Assembly: GCF_018991925.1 (NCBI RefSeq) | Contig: NW_024722158.1 | Coordinates: 1,130,632 to 1,194,631, forward strand | Source of the DNA: Homarus americanus | Taxonomy: Eukaryota; Arthropoda; Malacostraca; Decapoda; Nephropidae | Direction of reading: 5' to 3' | DNA: 64,000 nt | Shown here: one piece after another, positions 25,501-37,690 of the stretch | Position numbering within the stretch: the first letter of the stretch is position 1 | Layout: every line of letters begins with the position of its first letter | Translations under genes and position numbers: made by a program | Notes under the pieces: generated by a model | Seen by the model: only the letters and a program-made list of their open reading frames with translations | Told to the model about the DNA's origin: nothing | Database searches by the model: none

Positions 25501-26329
25501 TCACTCCCACACAGCCACTGGGGAGTCTCATGCTGCTTCACATTTCAAGCTTCACTTCAGAGACATGGTTGTCTTGGCCTATCGAGACATTTATCGGTTA
25601 CACTGCTCACTTCAGTCACAGAAACAGAGCAAAGGATGAAAATGTAAAAACATTGATAGTAGCCGACACTTTTCACACCATTTTCAAAACAACAGTCACA
25701 AAAACACAGAAAATATCACTTCACAGTCACCATAATACGGTTCACTCTAAATGGTAGTGCTGTCCTCTCACTATAAGAAAAAATCCACTGATGATAAGTT
25801 CAATGTACGATGGTGACCGATAATCGTGGAGCCATGTGATGGTGGGGTTACAATAAACAAAGAACCAAGCACAGGGTTGTAGTGCGGGTTGAATGTGTGG
25901 CGGCGCACGGGTAGAGCTGACAAGTGAAGCAAGAGATGCGTGGTGCATAGTTAAATGTTGTTTCCTTACAAAAGTTACTGACTTGGCATAAAAAAATATC
26001 ATTTGCTTTGCAAGACAGTTTAATTTCTGTGATTTTTTTTTTATCGTATACAGGTATAGCGAGATGGTCTTAATTCATGTCCATCACTAAAGTGTAATAT
26101 CGCTGAACAAGATATCGTCTGTGAAGGTTTTCCTGTAGAAGGAAAATATGGGATAAAATACTAAAAATAAAACCAAACAAACCTTTGTAAACCTGACCTA
26201 ACCTGACCTGACCTAACCTTTCCTAACAAAAAAAATGTTAAGAATGATTTTTGAGTTTACTACTTCTACTTTGCTGTCACTTGGAATGAAGTGTGATGAT
26301 CATCCAGTTATGATACAGTGATATGAGAG
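25501..26329. other. Intergenic DNA, no gene seen
   Basis: No recognisable coding sequence. CCTGACCTAACC-type words recur at 26195-26220. The region precedes the LINE relic and is absent from duplication copy B. Confidence 0.55.
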
Positions 26330-27930
26330 TTTTAGGGATATCGCCTTCATTGGTGAGTTTTGAGGTGACTGAAGAGGGCGTTCACGGACTGACAGAGTTG
26401 TTCACAGAAGTTGCAAATGTGGAGGTTAAATCGTTGGGGAGCGTTAAATCAAGTGTGGGAGGGGCGGTGGAATTATCTTTCTGGCAATGGCACTTGTCTG
26501 CCTCTGTTTGCAGTCGGACTAACTCAAAAGTATTGACACCTTCTCGTTTGGTGCTCCTCGAAGCATTACGATGTGGAGTAATCGACTCCCAGGTGAGGGG
26601 GTCGATTTGGCACTTTTTCAGGTTTGTCTTAAGACTATCCTTATACCTTTTAAATTGCCTGCCGGCGTTACGTTTACTATTCCTTTGAGGACTGTAAAGT
26701 AGCTGCTTTGGCAGTCTACTGTCGTCCATGCTGGTAACATGGCCAGTCCAGCGTAGTTTTTCATGGATTATGGTAGCCTCGATGCTCCTACAGTTAGTGT
26801 CAGCAAGAATACTGGCATTTGTTCTCGGAGGATGGAACGTAGACTACGTTGGTGAAGGTTTTCAAGTGCCTTGAGGTGCCTCCTTTATGTCACCCATGTC
26901 TTGCTGCCATGCAGCAGGGTGGGGAGGACCTCTTCTCGATATATGTGGAAATTTGTAGACAATTTCAGCTCCCTACAGCTGAAGACATGGTTTTGGAGTC
27001 TGCCAAAGGCTTGAGATGCACATCTAATCAGATGCTGAACCTCTTCATCGATGTCCGCTGTGGTGGACAGGTGGGAGCCGAGATACCAAAAGTGGGTAAC
27101 ATTAGAGAGGGTAGTACTCTGTACTGTTAAGATGGATGGATGGTGGAGGTGTGTCTGAACCGAGGTAGGCTGTAAGAGAATCTGAGTCTTACGTACATTC
27201 ACCTCGAGGCCAAAATGTGCATACTCATCTGCATAGGTGTTCAGGATCTCCTGTAGGTCGCGTTCAGTGTGAGCAACAAGGGTGAGGCCATCTGCTTACT
27301 AAAGTTCAGTAACTGAAGCTGCTGTTACCTTTGTTCTTGCCTGGATTCGTCTTATGTTGTAAAGACTCTTCATCCGGTACTCGATGTCCAGCTCGCCAAC
27401 TAAATTGGCACTCGCACGAGTAAGGAAGGCAGCCAAGAAAATGGAAAAGAGAGTTGGTGCCAGTACACACCCTTGTTTAACCCCTGATTGGATGGGGAAG
27501 AACTCAGACTAGGTGCCATTGTGCAAGACATTGGCATTCATGCCATTGTGGAGGTGCCTCACAATGGCGATGAATTTTGGGGGGATCCAAACCGGCTGAG
27601 GGTCCACCAGAGGGCTTCCCTGTTGACTGAATTGAAGGCCTTGGTTTGGTTGATGAAAGCCATGTACAGGTCACGACACTGTTCTCTGCACGTTTCCTGT
27701 ATCTGGAGGGCAGCAAAGATCATGTCAGTGGTGCCTCGTGATGGTCTAAAGTCACATTGAGATTCTGGGAGGAAGGTTTCTGCCTCAGGAAGAAGTTTGT
27801 TTAGGAGGACTCGGGCAATAATCTTGTCAGGTACGGACAGCAGCGAGAGCCCACGTTAGTTGCCACAGTCTGACCGATCTGCCTTGTAATTGGGGGATTT
27901 CCTCCTTTTCCCATATACGTATACTTCAGG
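26330..27930 (-). pseudogene. Degenerate LINE reverse transcriptase, copy A
   Basis: Minus-strand pieces in several frames match a non-LTR retrotransposon RT and its C-terminal tail. From the 5' side: a palm region with QVQETCREQCRDLYMAFI and NQTKAF (27700-27620); THFWYLGSHLSTTADIDEEV with LIRCASQAFGRLQN (27110-27000); LPTLLHGSKTWVT (near 26900); and the tail RLPKQLLYSPQRNSKRN with FKRYKDSLKTNLKKCQIDPL (26720-26590). This LINE type is distinct from the FADDAK-type family elsewhere in the window. Stops and frameshifts are many. The clade is not resolved by eye. In copy B the same relic is cut at 61255. Confidence 0.8.
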
Positions 27931-29124
27931 AGAGAGTGGAGATGGCTGGTAAGTAGTGGACGTCCTGTTTTATACACCCACTCTGTGCTACACACACCAA
28001 CACCACCCACACATCACACATACATGCCTACATCACACACACACTTTCCAACATCCACTCACACACACACACACACACACCCTACAACACCACCCACACA
28101 CCTCTACACCACCCGCACACACCACACCTACATCACACACACACTTTCCAACATCCACTCACACACACACACACACACACCCTACAACACCACCCACACA
28201 CCTCTACACCACCCGCACACACCCTATCAACCACCTAAGTTCCTCCCACTAGCCTCGTGGGCTGGCAGATACATTTCTATTTGTTTAATTTGGTTCTGAA
28301 TCGCTCTACCCAATGTTTATTATAATGGGAAAATCTTTCCCATTAATGGGGGGGGGGGGTGAGATTTCCTACCATGGCCATGTGTACCAGAGGATTAACC
28401 AAACTGGGACCAACAATTATTTTCAACACTGGCTGCAGTCTTCTGAGAACGTCACTATAGGTCGGTGACCCCGTCCTACGAGAAAGCTAACCCTGTTGTT
28501 CGCCCTTTGCTGTTATCCCTCCTTTAGTGATCGTTTTTATTAACATTAGGTATTTCTGGAGTGCAACCTGTACTGGTGTTTTGTGTGTGGGTGAGGTGTA
28601 TCTTCAGTTATTTAAAGGAAGTCTCTTACTTATATTATTTCACTAATATGTTCTTCTTTATTTTCCACAGATATGGAGTGAAAAAAACAAATGACAGTGG
28701 GAAGAGAAGCAGTAAATTGTGACAACACTGATTGCCATGGACAGCTGCTAGTTTATTGTGCACCCCATATGGGGTAGAGGTCACAAAGGGTGTTTATCAG
28801 ATCCCAGTGACCAGGATATTGTGGCATTGACTGGAAAACAGTTTTCCAGTACATTATTTGTTTAGTTCAGTGCAGTACTATATAGAAGTTTACTGTTTGC
28901 ACTTGTCTGCTTGCTTCAAATTCATCACCGAGTTCTTGCCTGTTTACAGTGTTTGGGTTCTGTTTGACAATCCTAGATTATAATCAACAGTGACTTTGTT
29001 GGTCACGAATTTAGGAAAGGTAGAACATTATGTTGGGTGTAGCTGTTAAGAACAGTGGACATAGACAAAGTATTATAAACTGAACGAAAGAATTACAAGT
29101 AGACAAGAAATTATTATTCTTTGT
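26443..29124. repeat. Segmental duplication copy A, right block
   Basis: This matches 61255-63836. The length difference of about 100 bp is explained by a tandem duplication of the CA-rich segment in copy A (about 28031-28130). The block carries most of the LINE relic and the DNA just upstream of the zinc-finger gene, including a candidate splice acceptor at 28670. Confidence 0.93.
27975..28225. repeat. CA-rich region with a ~100-bp tandem duplication
   Basis: ACACAC and ACCACCCACAC words dominate; a segment beginning TACATCACACACACACTTTC is present twice here and once in copy B (62840). Confidence 0.9.
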
Positions 29125-29589
29125 AGTATATCAGCCTGAGTATTATTGTTTACTGTACATCAGAGGAACTGTACATATAACAATAATGTACAATATATAA
29201 TTTTTGTACACTTCCCTGTTGAGTGTTTTTATAGTGTATGTTGTAAGTCATAAACAGTGTTTGTTAATGACAAGTATAGTTATATGTGTAACTCATTCTT
29301 TACACCATTTTTCACATTTAGTTCAAAGAGGTATAGAGGAACCTTGTTAATAATGGTGTAGTCACATCACAAACTGGATCTTCCATCACACTTACCTCCT
29401 CACTGTCCTCCCATCTCAGCATCATTACATCAGTGTCAGTAAATCACATTCACTAATTGACTTATGTTTCAGTTTTCATTGTCAAATATAATTAACAGTA
29501 ACAAGACATTAATAGTTCTTGTAGGAGGAAACAGTTTGCCAGTTAAGTGTCACTAAACCCTTTGAACACACAATACACATAGTTTGATA
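28226..29589 (+). promoter_or_regulatory. 5' region of the zinc-finger gene with candidate splice acceptor
   Basis: No coding sequence lies here. A pyrimidine-rich run TTCTTCTTTATTTTCCACAG ends at 28670, a good 3' splice site, so an untranslated or short exon may begin at 28671 and either run on to the ATG at 29590 or splice again. The same sequence sits in copy B, with its AG at 63381-63382. A poly(G) run lies at 28350-28359. I cannot place the promoter or upstream exon with confidence. Confidence 0.4.
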
Positions 29590-30933
29590 ATGGAAGGTCA
29601 CTCAGAGGAACAGTCAGAGTCTCCCAGAGAATTGTCTGTAAAATCACATCAAGTAACACATGTGAAAGATCATACAGGAGAGAAGCCATTTGAGTGTTCA
29701 GAATGTTTTAAAGGTTTTAAAAGACAATGTGATTTAGTGAGACATGTGAAAGTTCATACAGTAGAAAAGCCATTTCAATGCTTAGAATGTTTAAAAGGCT
29801 TTTCACAAGCAAGTCACTTAAAAGCACATATGAGAAGTCATACAGGAGAGAAGCCATTTGAGTGTTCAGAATGTTTTAAAGGTTTTAAAACACAACGTGA
29901 TTTAGTGAGACATGTGAAAGTTCATACAGTAGAAAAGCCATTTCAATGCTTAGAATGTTTTAAAGGCTTTTCACAAGCAAGTCACTTAAAAGCACATATG
30001 AGAAGTCATACAAGAGAGAAGCCATTTGAGTGTTCAGAATGTTTTAAAGGTTTTAAAACACAACGTGATTTAGTGAGACATGTGAAAGTTCATACAGTAG
30101 AAAAGCCATTTCAATGCTTAGAATGTTTTAAAGGCTTTTTACAAGCAAGTCACTTAAAAGCACATATGAGAAGTCATACAGGCGAGAAGCCATTTGAGTG
30201 TTCAGAATGTTTTAAAGGCTTTGCACAAGGAAGTCACTTAAAACAACATATGAGAAGTCATACAGGAGAGAAGCCATATGAGTGTTCAGAATGTTTTAAA
30301 AGCTTTTCACAAGGAAGTCACTTAAAAGCACATAAGAGAATTCATACAGGAGAGAAACCTTATCAGTGTTCAGAGTGTTTAAGACATTTTTCAGATAAAT
30401 CCTCTTTCATAAAACATAAGAGAATTCATACAGGAGAGAAGCCTTATGAGTGTTCAGAATGTTATATAAGGTTTTTGCATAAGAGTTCTTTCATAAGACA
30501 TCAAAAAGTTCATACAGGAGAGAAACCTTATCAGTGTTCAGAATGTCATCAAGTCTTTTCTGAAAGTTATCTTCTAGAAAGACACAACAAAGCTCACACA
30601 GAAAAACCTTTCCACTGTGTAAGATGCATGAAAGACTTTAAAGAGAAAGAGAGCTTAATATTACATGTAGAGAGATGTTACCAGACTGACCAAGTGGTCA
30701 ATTCTAATCACTATGAAGGTGAAAGTTGCCAGGATTTGCACCATGACTTGAGCTTGTCTTGCCAACCAACAGTGGAGATGTGTGTTTCTGAAGGAGTGAA
30801 AAAGGAAACTAATTATGATCCACTCTCAGTCATTTGTGAGACAGAAGCTTCACCAGGGCCTGAGATAATTGACCAATCTTCTTTAAAGATGGAGTGCCTG
30901 GAAGAACTAGAATTTGTTAAGGAAGAATTCTGA
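29590..30933 (+). CDS. C2H2 zinc-finger protein with 12 tandem fingers
   Basis: This is a poly-zinc-finger protein of about 447 residues, expected to be nuclear and to bind DNA; its target is unknown. The start is the ATG at 29590 (MEGHSEEQSESPRELS), since the in-frame codons just upstream are TTG and ATA. Twelve fingers follow from about residue 35 to 375, joined by TGEKP, TVEKP or TREKP linkers. Eleven are canonical C2H2; the last (HCVRCMKDF to HVERC) ends with Cys, a C2HC form. Fingers 1-2, 3-4 and 5-6 are a repeated pair (FKTQRDLVRHVKVH type then FSQASHLKAHMRSH type), almost identical between pairs, so the array grew recently by two-finger duplication. The tail of about 70 residues is acidic, ending ECLEELEFVKEEF. 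No KRAB, BTB or ZAD domain is visible; an N-terminal domain on an upstream exon is possible. The frame is intact, unlike all surrounding transposon genes. Confidence 0.9.
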   Translation: MEGHSEEQSESPRELSVKSHQVTHVKDHTGEKPFECSECFKGFKRQCDLVRHVKVHTVEKPFQCLECLKGFSQASHLKAHMRSHTGEKPFECSECFKGFKTQRDLVRHVKVHTVEKPFQCLECFKGFSQASHLKAHMRSHTREKPFECSECFKGFKTQRDLVRHVKVHTVEKPFQCLECFKGFLQASHLKAHMRSHTGEKPFECSECFKGFAQGSHLKQHMRSHTGEKPYECSECFKSFSQGSHLKAHKRIHTGEKPYQCSECLRHFSDKSSFIKHKRIHTGEKPYECSECYIRFLHKSSFIRHQKVHTGEKPYQCSECHQVFSESYLLERHNKAHTEKPFHCVRCMKDFKEKESLILHVERCYQTDQVVNSNHYEGESCQDLHHDLSLSCQPTVEMCVSEGVKKETNYDPLSVICETEASPGPEIIDQSSLKMECLEELEFVKEEF

Positions 30934-31098
30934 AACTGTTATTGTGAAATATTTATGGTTTTAACAAAGAGTAAAGTTTATATAATGCTCACGTAGGGCT
31001 GAAAGTTTGTAGTAAGTGTAATCAATAGTAACAGGTGTACTGTATTGGTAAATAATTAATGTATCACTTTATATAACTATCAGTAATGTGAGGGTAGA
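30934..31098 (+). other. 3' flank of the zinc-finger gene
   Basis: AT-rich sequence after the TGA stop. No AATAAA or ATTAAA is seen before the minisatellite begins, so the polyadenylation site is unplaced and may lie within or beyond the array. Confidence 0.4.
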
Positions 31099-33685
31099 TG
31101 GTACTGTATACAACACACTACAGGTATACCTGACATACATGGTACAGGTATACAACACACTACAGGTATACCTGACATACATGGTACAGGTATACCTGAC
31201 ATATGGTACAGGTATACAACACACTACAGGTATACCTGACATACATGGTACAGGTATACAACACACTACAGGTATACCTGACATACATGGTACAGGTATA
31301 CAACACACTACAGGTATACCTGACATACATGGTACAGGTATACCTGACATATGGTACAGGTATACAACACACTACAGGTATACCTGACATACATGGTACA
31401 GGTATACAACACACTACAGGTATACCTGACATACATGGTACAGGTATACAACACACTACAGGTATACCTGACATACATGGTACAGGTATACCTGACACAG
31501 GTATACAACACACTACAGGTATACCTGACGTACATGGTACAGGTACTGTATACAACACACTACAGGTATACCTGACATACATGGTACAGGTATACAACAC
31601 ACTACAGGTATGCCCTGATACATGGTAGAGGTACTGTATACAACACACTACAGGTAAGGCCTTGACATACATGGTAGAGGTACTGTATACAACACACTAC
31701 AGTGTACCTGGACATACATGGTACAGGTGGTTGTTAACACACTACAGGCATGTACCTGACACATGGTGGAGGTACTGTATACAACACACTACAGGTATAC
31801 CTGACATACATGGTAGAGGTATACAACACACTACAGGTATATACCTGACATACATGGTAGAGGTACTGTATACAACACACTACAGGTATACCTAACATAC
31901 ATGGTAGAGGTACTGTATACAACACACTACAGGTATACCTGGACATACATGGTAGAGGTATATAACACACCACAGGTATACTTGACATACATGGTAGAGG
32001 TATACAACACACTACAGGTATACCTGACATACATGGTAGAGGTATACAACACACTACAGGTATACCTGACATACATGGTAGAGGTATACAACACTACAGG
32101 TAGACCTGACATACATGGTAGAGGTATACAACACTACAGGTATACCAGACATACATGGTAGAGGTATACAACACTACAGGTAGACCTGACATACATGGTA
32201 GAGGTATACAACACTACAGGTATACCAGACATACATGGTAGAGGTATACAACACTACAGGTATACCTGACATACATGGTAGAGGTATACAACACATTACA
32301 GGTATACCTGACATACATGGTAGAGGTATACAACACACTACAGGTATACTTGACATACATGGTAGAGGTATACAACACACTACACAGGTATACCTGACAT
32401 ACATGGTAGAGGTATACAACACTACAGGTATACCTGACATACATGGTAAGTATACAACAACACACTACAGGTATACCTGACATACATGGTACAGGTACTG
32501 TATACAACACACTACAGGTATACCTGACATACATAGTAGAGGTACTGTATACAACACACTACAGGTATACCTGACATACATGGTACAGGTATACAACACA
32601 CTACAGGTATACCTGACATACATGGTACAGGTACTGTATACAACACACTACAGGTATACCTGACATACATGGTAGAGGTATACAACACACTACAGGTATA
32701 CCTGACATACATGGTAGAGGTACTGTATACAACACACTACAGGTATACCTGACATACATGGTAGAGGTACTGTATACAACACACTACAGGTATACCTGAC
32801 ATACATGGTACAGGTACTGTATACAACACACTACAGGTATACCTGACATACATGATACAGGTACTGTATACAACACACTACAGGTATACCTGACATACAT
32901 GGTACAGGTACTGTATACAACACACTACAGGTATACCTGACATACATAGTAGAGGTACTGTATACAACACACTACAGGTATACCTGACATACATGATAGA
33001 GGTACTGTATACAACACACTACAGGTATACCTGACATACATGGTACAGGTACTGTATACAACACACTACAGGTATACCTGACATACATAGTAGAGGTACT
33101 GTATACAACACACTACAGGTATACCTGACATACATGGTACAGGTATACAACACACTACAGGTATACCTGACATACATGGTACAGGTACTGTATACAACAC
33201 ACTACAGGTATACCTGACATACATGGTAGAGGTATACAACACACTACAGGTATACCTGACATACATGGTAGAGGTACTGTATACAACACACTACAGGTAT
33301 ACCTGACATACATGGTAGAGGTACTGTATACAACACACTACAGGTATACCTGACATACATGGTACAGGTACTGTATACAACACACTACAGGTATACCTGA
33401 CATACATGATACAGGTACTGTATACAACACACTACAGGTATACCTGACATACATGGTAGAGGTACTGTATACAACACACTACAGGTATACCTGACATACA
33501 TGGTAGAGGTACTGTATACAACACACTACAGGTATACCTGACATACATGGTAGAGGTACTGTATACAACACACTACAGGCATACCTGACATACATGGTAG
33601 AGGTACTGTATACAACACACTACAGGTATACCTGACATACATGGTAGAAGTACTGTATACAACACACTACAGGTATACCTGACAT
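31099..33685. repeat. ~2.6-kb minisatellite, 35-47-bp units
   Basis: Roughly 55-60 units built on TATACAACACACTACAGGTA then TACCTGACATACATGGTACA (or GTAGA) then GG. Many units carry a 6-base insertion making GGTACTGTATACAAC. A block of 554 bp appears to be duplicated: the sequence around 32512-32712 recurs at 33066-33266. The long open frames here (PCMSGIPVVCC, TGIPDIHGTG and similar) are translations of the repeat. Confidence 0.97.
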
Positions 33686-35117
33686 AAAGGAAAAAGAAAA
33701 GTAACAGAGACGTGACCGATCGTCCAAGCGGCTAACAAGCCGATCAGTGGTGAAGAGGATAAAGGAAAATAGTAAAAAGTTAGCAATGATCGAGGCATCT
33801 CGGAGTGTATTCATTCACCCAGAACGCACGGTGATGCAGAGGGAACAGCACAAGAAGCTCCTGCAGGGCTTGAAGAAGAGAAGGGAAGAGTCGAGGAGGA
33901 ACGGGGACGGGTGTACATGAGTTATATTCAGGGAGAGAGTGGTGGAAGCAAGTGTTCCGACACAGGGCTGGGGGACAGCAGCACACCCTCCACCCGCTCT
34001 ACCCCCCACCCGGGAGGTGGCACCAGCTCCGCCTACCAGACAGGAGGAGGCGAGCGCCTTGTAAACAATGACGTTTCTAAACACACCCTGCAAAATACAG
34101 TGTACTTAGCAAATGCTGCAGCTTCTGAGAATGGGGGGGGGGGGGTTACTACTAAGAGCAGAGACGTTATCGAGAACAAACTCTGGCTTGAATGTCATGT
34201 ACACTAATACTGACACGTTCCTTGATAAGAGAGAGGAGTTTGGAATACTACTGAAGGTACACCAACCACATATTGTAGGAGTTGAAGAACTGTTGTACAA
34301 GAACAGGAGAATCGACCCAGGGGAATGTGACTTCAGTACATGTATTGCTGGATATGACTCTTTTACGAACCTTTCTGAAGAAACCTGCAAATGGGGTGTG
34401 GTTATCTATGCTAGGCAAGACCTTAGAGCCAGCCAGGCGAGGGTACAGGGAGAGGATGTTTTTGAAGAGTCCAAGTAGTGTTAAATTAAATTAAAGGGAG
34501 GGGACTTACATATCGTCGGGTGTATCTACAGATCCCCAAATTGTGGCCCACTAAATCAAAGGAACTTAAGAGCCTTAATAGACAACGCGGCGATGCTCAA
34601 CCCTAGCCACCTCCTTATCATGGGGGACTTTAGCAATGGCGACATTGACAGGAGAAACGAGTTCACCCCAAATGACTTGAATAACCCTGCTACTCTTTTT
34701 GTGGAAACTCTGAGAGATAATTTTCTGTTCCAACATGTTAGAGACCTGACACATTACAGAGGGGAGCAAACACCCAAGCCACTAGGCCTCAGCATAACAA
34801 GCGAGGAGGGTATGGTGGCCAAACTGGAATACCTTGCCCCAGTTGGCACCAGTCATTCCTCCATTCAAATGTTTGCCGATGATGCCAAGTTATTTCGGGA
34901 AATCAAAAACCAAGCGGACTGTGAAGAGCTGCAGAAGGACCTCTGTGGGCTCCGAGAATGGTCGAAGAAATGGCTGCTGAGATTCAATATCACGAAGTGT
35001 AAGAGGATGCACCTGGGGCATACCAACGGTAAGGAGGCGTATCATATGTCCCAACGGGATGAAGAAACTGCAGTATTTGAGACAATGTGAGAAGGACCTA
35101 GGTGTGTATGCTGACAA
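33686..35117 (+). pseudogene. Chimeric LINE fragment: 3' UTR unit, 5' part, endonuclease fused to RT
   Basis: 33700-33780 is the 3' UTR unit of the CR1/L2-like family (CGTGACCGATCGTCCAAGCG). It is followed directly by an apparent 5' coding start (33787, MIEASRSVFIHPERTVMQRE), so two elements may be joined head to tail. A poly(G) run at 34131-34145 breaks the frame. 34150-34840 is an apurinic-type endonuclease (NVMYTNTDTFLDKREEF, HIVGVEELLYKNRRIDPGEC, GYDSFTNLSEETCKWGVVIY; later HLLIMGDFSNGDID). At about 34850 this jumps straight to SSIQMFADDAK of the RT, so the linker and RT fingers/first palm are deleted. It ends at 35117 against an oppositely oriented copy. Confidence 0.8.
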
Positions 35118-37050
35118 CTCTCACTCCGAGAAAGTTTGCCCTCACAGTTTTCTGGACTTGCAGCTTCTTCAATCTTGAGCTGTGAACCCTTGTGGGGCGA
35201 GCGTCCACCAGCTCCAAATATGGACACTCGACTGAGTAGTGCCCCTTGAGATGCTTTTACACCTCTATTAGGTCACCCCTTGCCCGTGTGTAGTATAAGC
35301 TAGGCAAGTTCAGGTGCTCCAATCTCTCAGGGTAGCTGAGATGCCGAAGTGTAGACACCAGTCTGGTGGCCCTCCTTTGAACATTTTCAACCAACTGACA
35401 GTCCTTAGCATATCTCGGGGACCAGACGGGGTGACAGTACAGTACTCCAGATGGGGAAGCACTTTATTCCTGAAGGTCGTTACGAGGGACGGACCGTCTA
35501 GATATCTGAACGACCTTCTTATAAGACCCAATAATTTATTTGCTTGATATACCTTCTTTTCGCAATGGCCCGAGAACCTCAGCTCATTGTCAACATACAC
35601 ACCTAGGTCCTTCTCACATTCAGTCTCAAATAGGGCAGTTTCTTCATCCCGTTGGGACATATGATACGCCTCCTTACCGTTGGTATGCCCCAGGTGCATC
35701 CTCTTACACTTCGTGATATTGAATCTCAGCAGCCATTTCTTCGACCATTCTTGGAGCCCACAGAGGTCCTTCTGCAGCTCTTCACAGTCCGCTTGATTCT
35801 TGATTTCCCGAAATAACTTGGCGTCATCGGCAAACATTTGTATGGAGGAGTGTACAACGTCAGGCATGTCATTTATGAAACAAAAAACAGTGGGCCCAAT
35901 ACACCGCCCTGTGGTACCCCGCTTGTGACAGGTATGAATGATGATTTCGTGCCATTAATCACCACACACTGCTTGCGGTGATGTAGAAAGTCTTCTATCC
36001 ACGCAAGAACATAAACCCCGAATTCCGTACCCTTCCAGTTTGATTTTCAGCCTTTCGTGGAGTACACTGTCGAAAGCCTTGGCATAATCTAGGTAAATAT
36101 TGTTGATATTACCACCCCGTTCCAGAATATGGGTCCAAATATCCAATACCTTGAGCATTTGTGTTAAGCAGGAGCGCTCCGGCATAAAACCGTGTTGGCA
36201 ATCTTTTACAAGGTTGTTTCATAGTAGATGTTCCATCGCGGCATCTCTGATAATACTCTCAAGTACTTTACATATTATGCTGGTCAGGCTCACCAGTCTA
36301 TAGTTGTTCGTGGAGTGACGATCGCCCTTCTTGAAGATAGGACTCACATAAGCCACTTTCCATTCACTGGGGACCTTTTGTTCATCCAGGCATTTACAAA
36401 AGAGGATCTTCAGGGGCTCGGCAAGCTCGTGGCACAACTCTCTTAGCACTCTAGGATGCACCATGTCAGGGCCGGGACTCTTATGGACCTTTAGCTTATG
36501 ACAGTTTATTTCTAATACCCTCTTCTATAAACACAATGTGGGTCAGTGCTGTGTCGAACCGTCTGTCCTCAAACGCAGGAAGGTTAATCGCATCCTCTCT
36601 TGTGAACACCGAGGAAAAGAAGCTCTTCAATGCCTCAGCTTTATCCTGATCAGACCTGCGTAACTACCATCTTCAAACCTTAGGTCTGATACTCCTACTC
36701 GCGTTTTTAATTTCGACTTTGCATAGCGGTAAAACGCCTTTGGGTTTGACTTGACCTCGCTTGCAACCAGCTTCTGGAACTCCTTTTCAGCCCCTCTACA
36801 TTCTTTCTTTGTTTGGTTTCTGGCTCTTGCATACATCCTCCAGCCCACCATTTGACCCAACCCACGTCTTGAATTTCTGGGTTTTCTTCTTAACTTTGTC
36901 GCCTGCCGCGTGGTTCGTGTGTAGGAATCCCCTCGTATTCCTAGAGGCACTGGGTTTGGTCTTGGGTATGTTTTTATCGATCAAATGGGTCGCTGTACTA
37001 GCTATCATATTCAGCGTAGTATCTGCGTTCTTGTGCCTTAATGAGTCAGT
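35118..37050 (-). pseudogene. CR1/L2-like LINE, reverse transcriptase and linker, minus strand
   Basis: This is the same family as 8510-10098, inverted. From the 5' side (37050): the endonuclease-RT linker (IDKNIPKTKPSASRNTRG, ARARNQTKKECRGAEKEFQ), then EWKVAYVSPIFKKGDRHSTN (36360-36300), IYLDYAKAFDSVLHERL (36090), SSIQMFADDAKLF (35845) and the C-terminal part ending near RGHSSRLKK-like text at 35180. Frameshifts and stops interrupt it (for example between 35955 and 35867). The 3' UTR is missing; the break at 35118 shares only a few bases with the plus-strand copy. Confidence 0.85.
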
Positions 37051-37690
37051 CCAGTGGATACCACTCATCTCTTCCCTAAAGGAACACTCAGTATGTAAAC
37101 TTTGTGATAAACCCTTAAAGCATACACTTGAACACTATATTATTGAATGTGACACTGTCAAAGACTTCAGGCCACATGGCTTATTGTAGCTTGACCTTTG
37201 TAATTACTACATTGAATCGGGGGTGCTTGAGGACATTCTTGCTGTTTGTCCCAAATTTGGTAGCCCACACTGATTAGTCTTCAATTAGAATATGACGTCC
37301 AATGTATGTGAACCACTGACCTATATATAGTGTCAATGAATATGATGCATTTCTCTGTGTACGAACCTCTGTCCTGCATGGCAGTGAACAGTGACATTAC
37401 CCACACGAATCTGACCTCTATATATTTAGCTGTTAATGAAAATGTTGTATTTCTTTGTGTATGAACATCTATCCTGCGTGGCAGTGAGAAGTGATACCAC
37501 CTGCATGTGTTCTGGGTATCAAGTTCTATCTACAGGAGCGAACACAAACACCTGTAGAGTTTTCGTAGGTTCTATTTCCTGGATAAACAGAGATACACAA
37601 GGGAGGTGGTGCTCCTTACTCTGTCTGGGGGGGTCAACTAGCCTTTCGGGCGACATGTGGTAAGTGATACATTAGCAGCTTCCATATGTC
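37051..37690 (+). pseudogene. 3' end of another LINE type with C-terminal zinc-knuckle
   Basis: Frame +2 at 37055-37190 reads WIPLISSLKEHSVCKLCDKP then HTLEHYIIECDTV, a C-x2-C-x-H-x-C knuckle typical of the end of some LINE ORF2 proteins. What follows (37300-37500) holds an imperfect ~105-bp tandem duplication (CTGTGTACGAACCTCTGTCC / TTGTGTATGAACATCTATCC), perhaps its 3' UTR. It interrupts the minus-strand LINE, whose endonuclease resumes at 37985. Confidence 0.6.

Noticed and set aside
31099..32712. Long repetitive frames (TGIPDIHGTG, PCMSGIPVVCC and similar) that resemble repeat proteins
   Set aside because: They are open on several frames and both strands because the minisatellite lacks stops; no non-repeat coding sequence is attached.
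35117..35119. Twin-priming inversion as the cause of the LINE inverted junction
   Set aside because: Both arms contain overlapping endonuclease and RT sequence, whereas twin priming splits one copy into non-overlapping parts; two insertions fit better.
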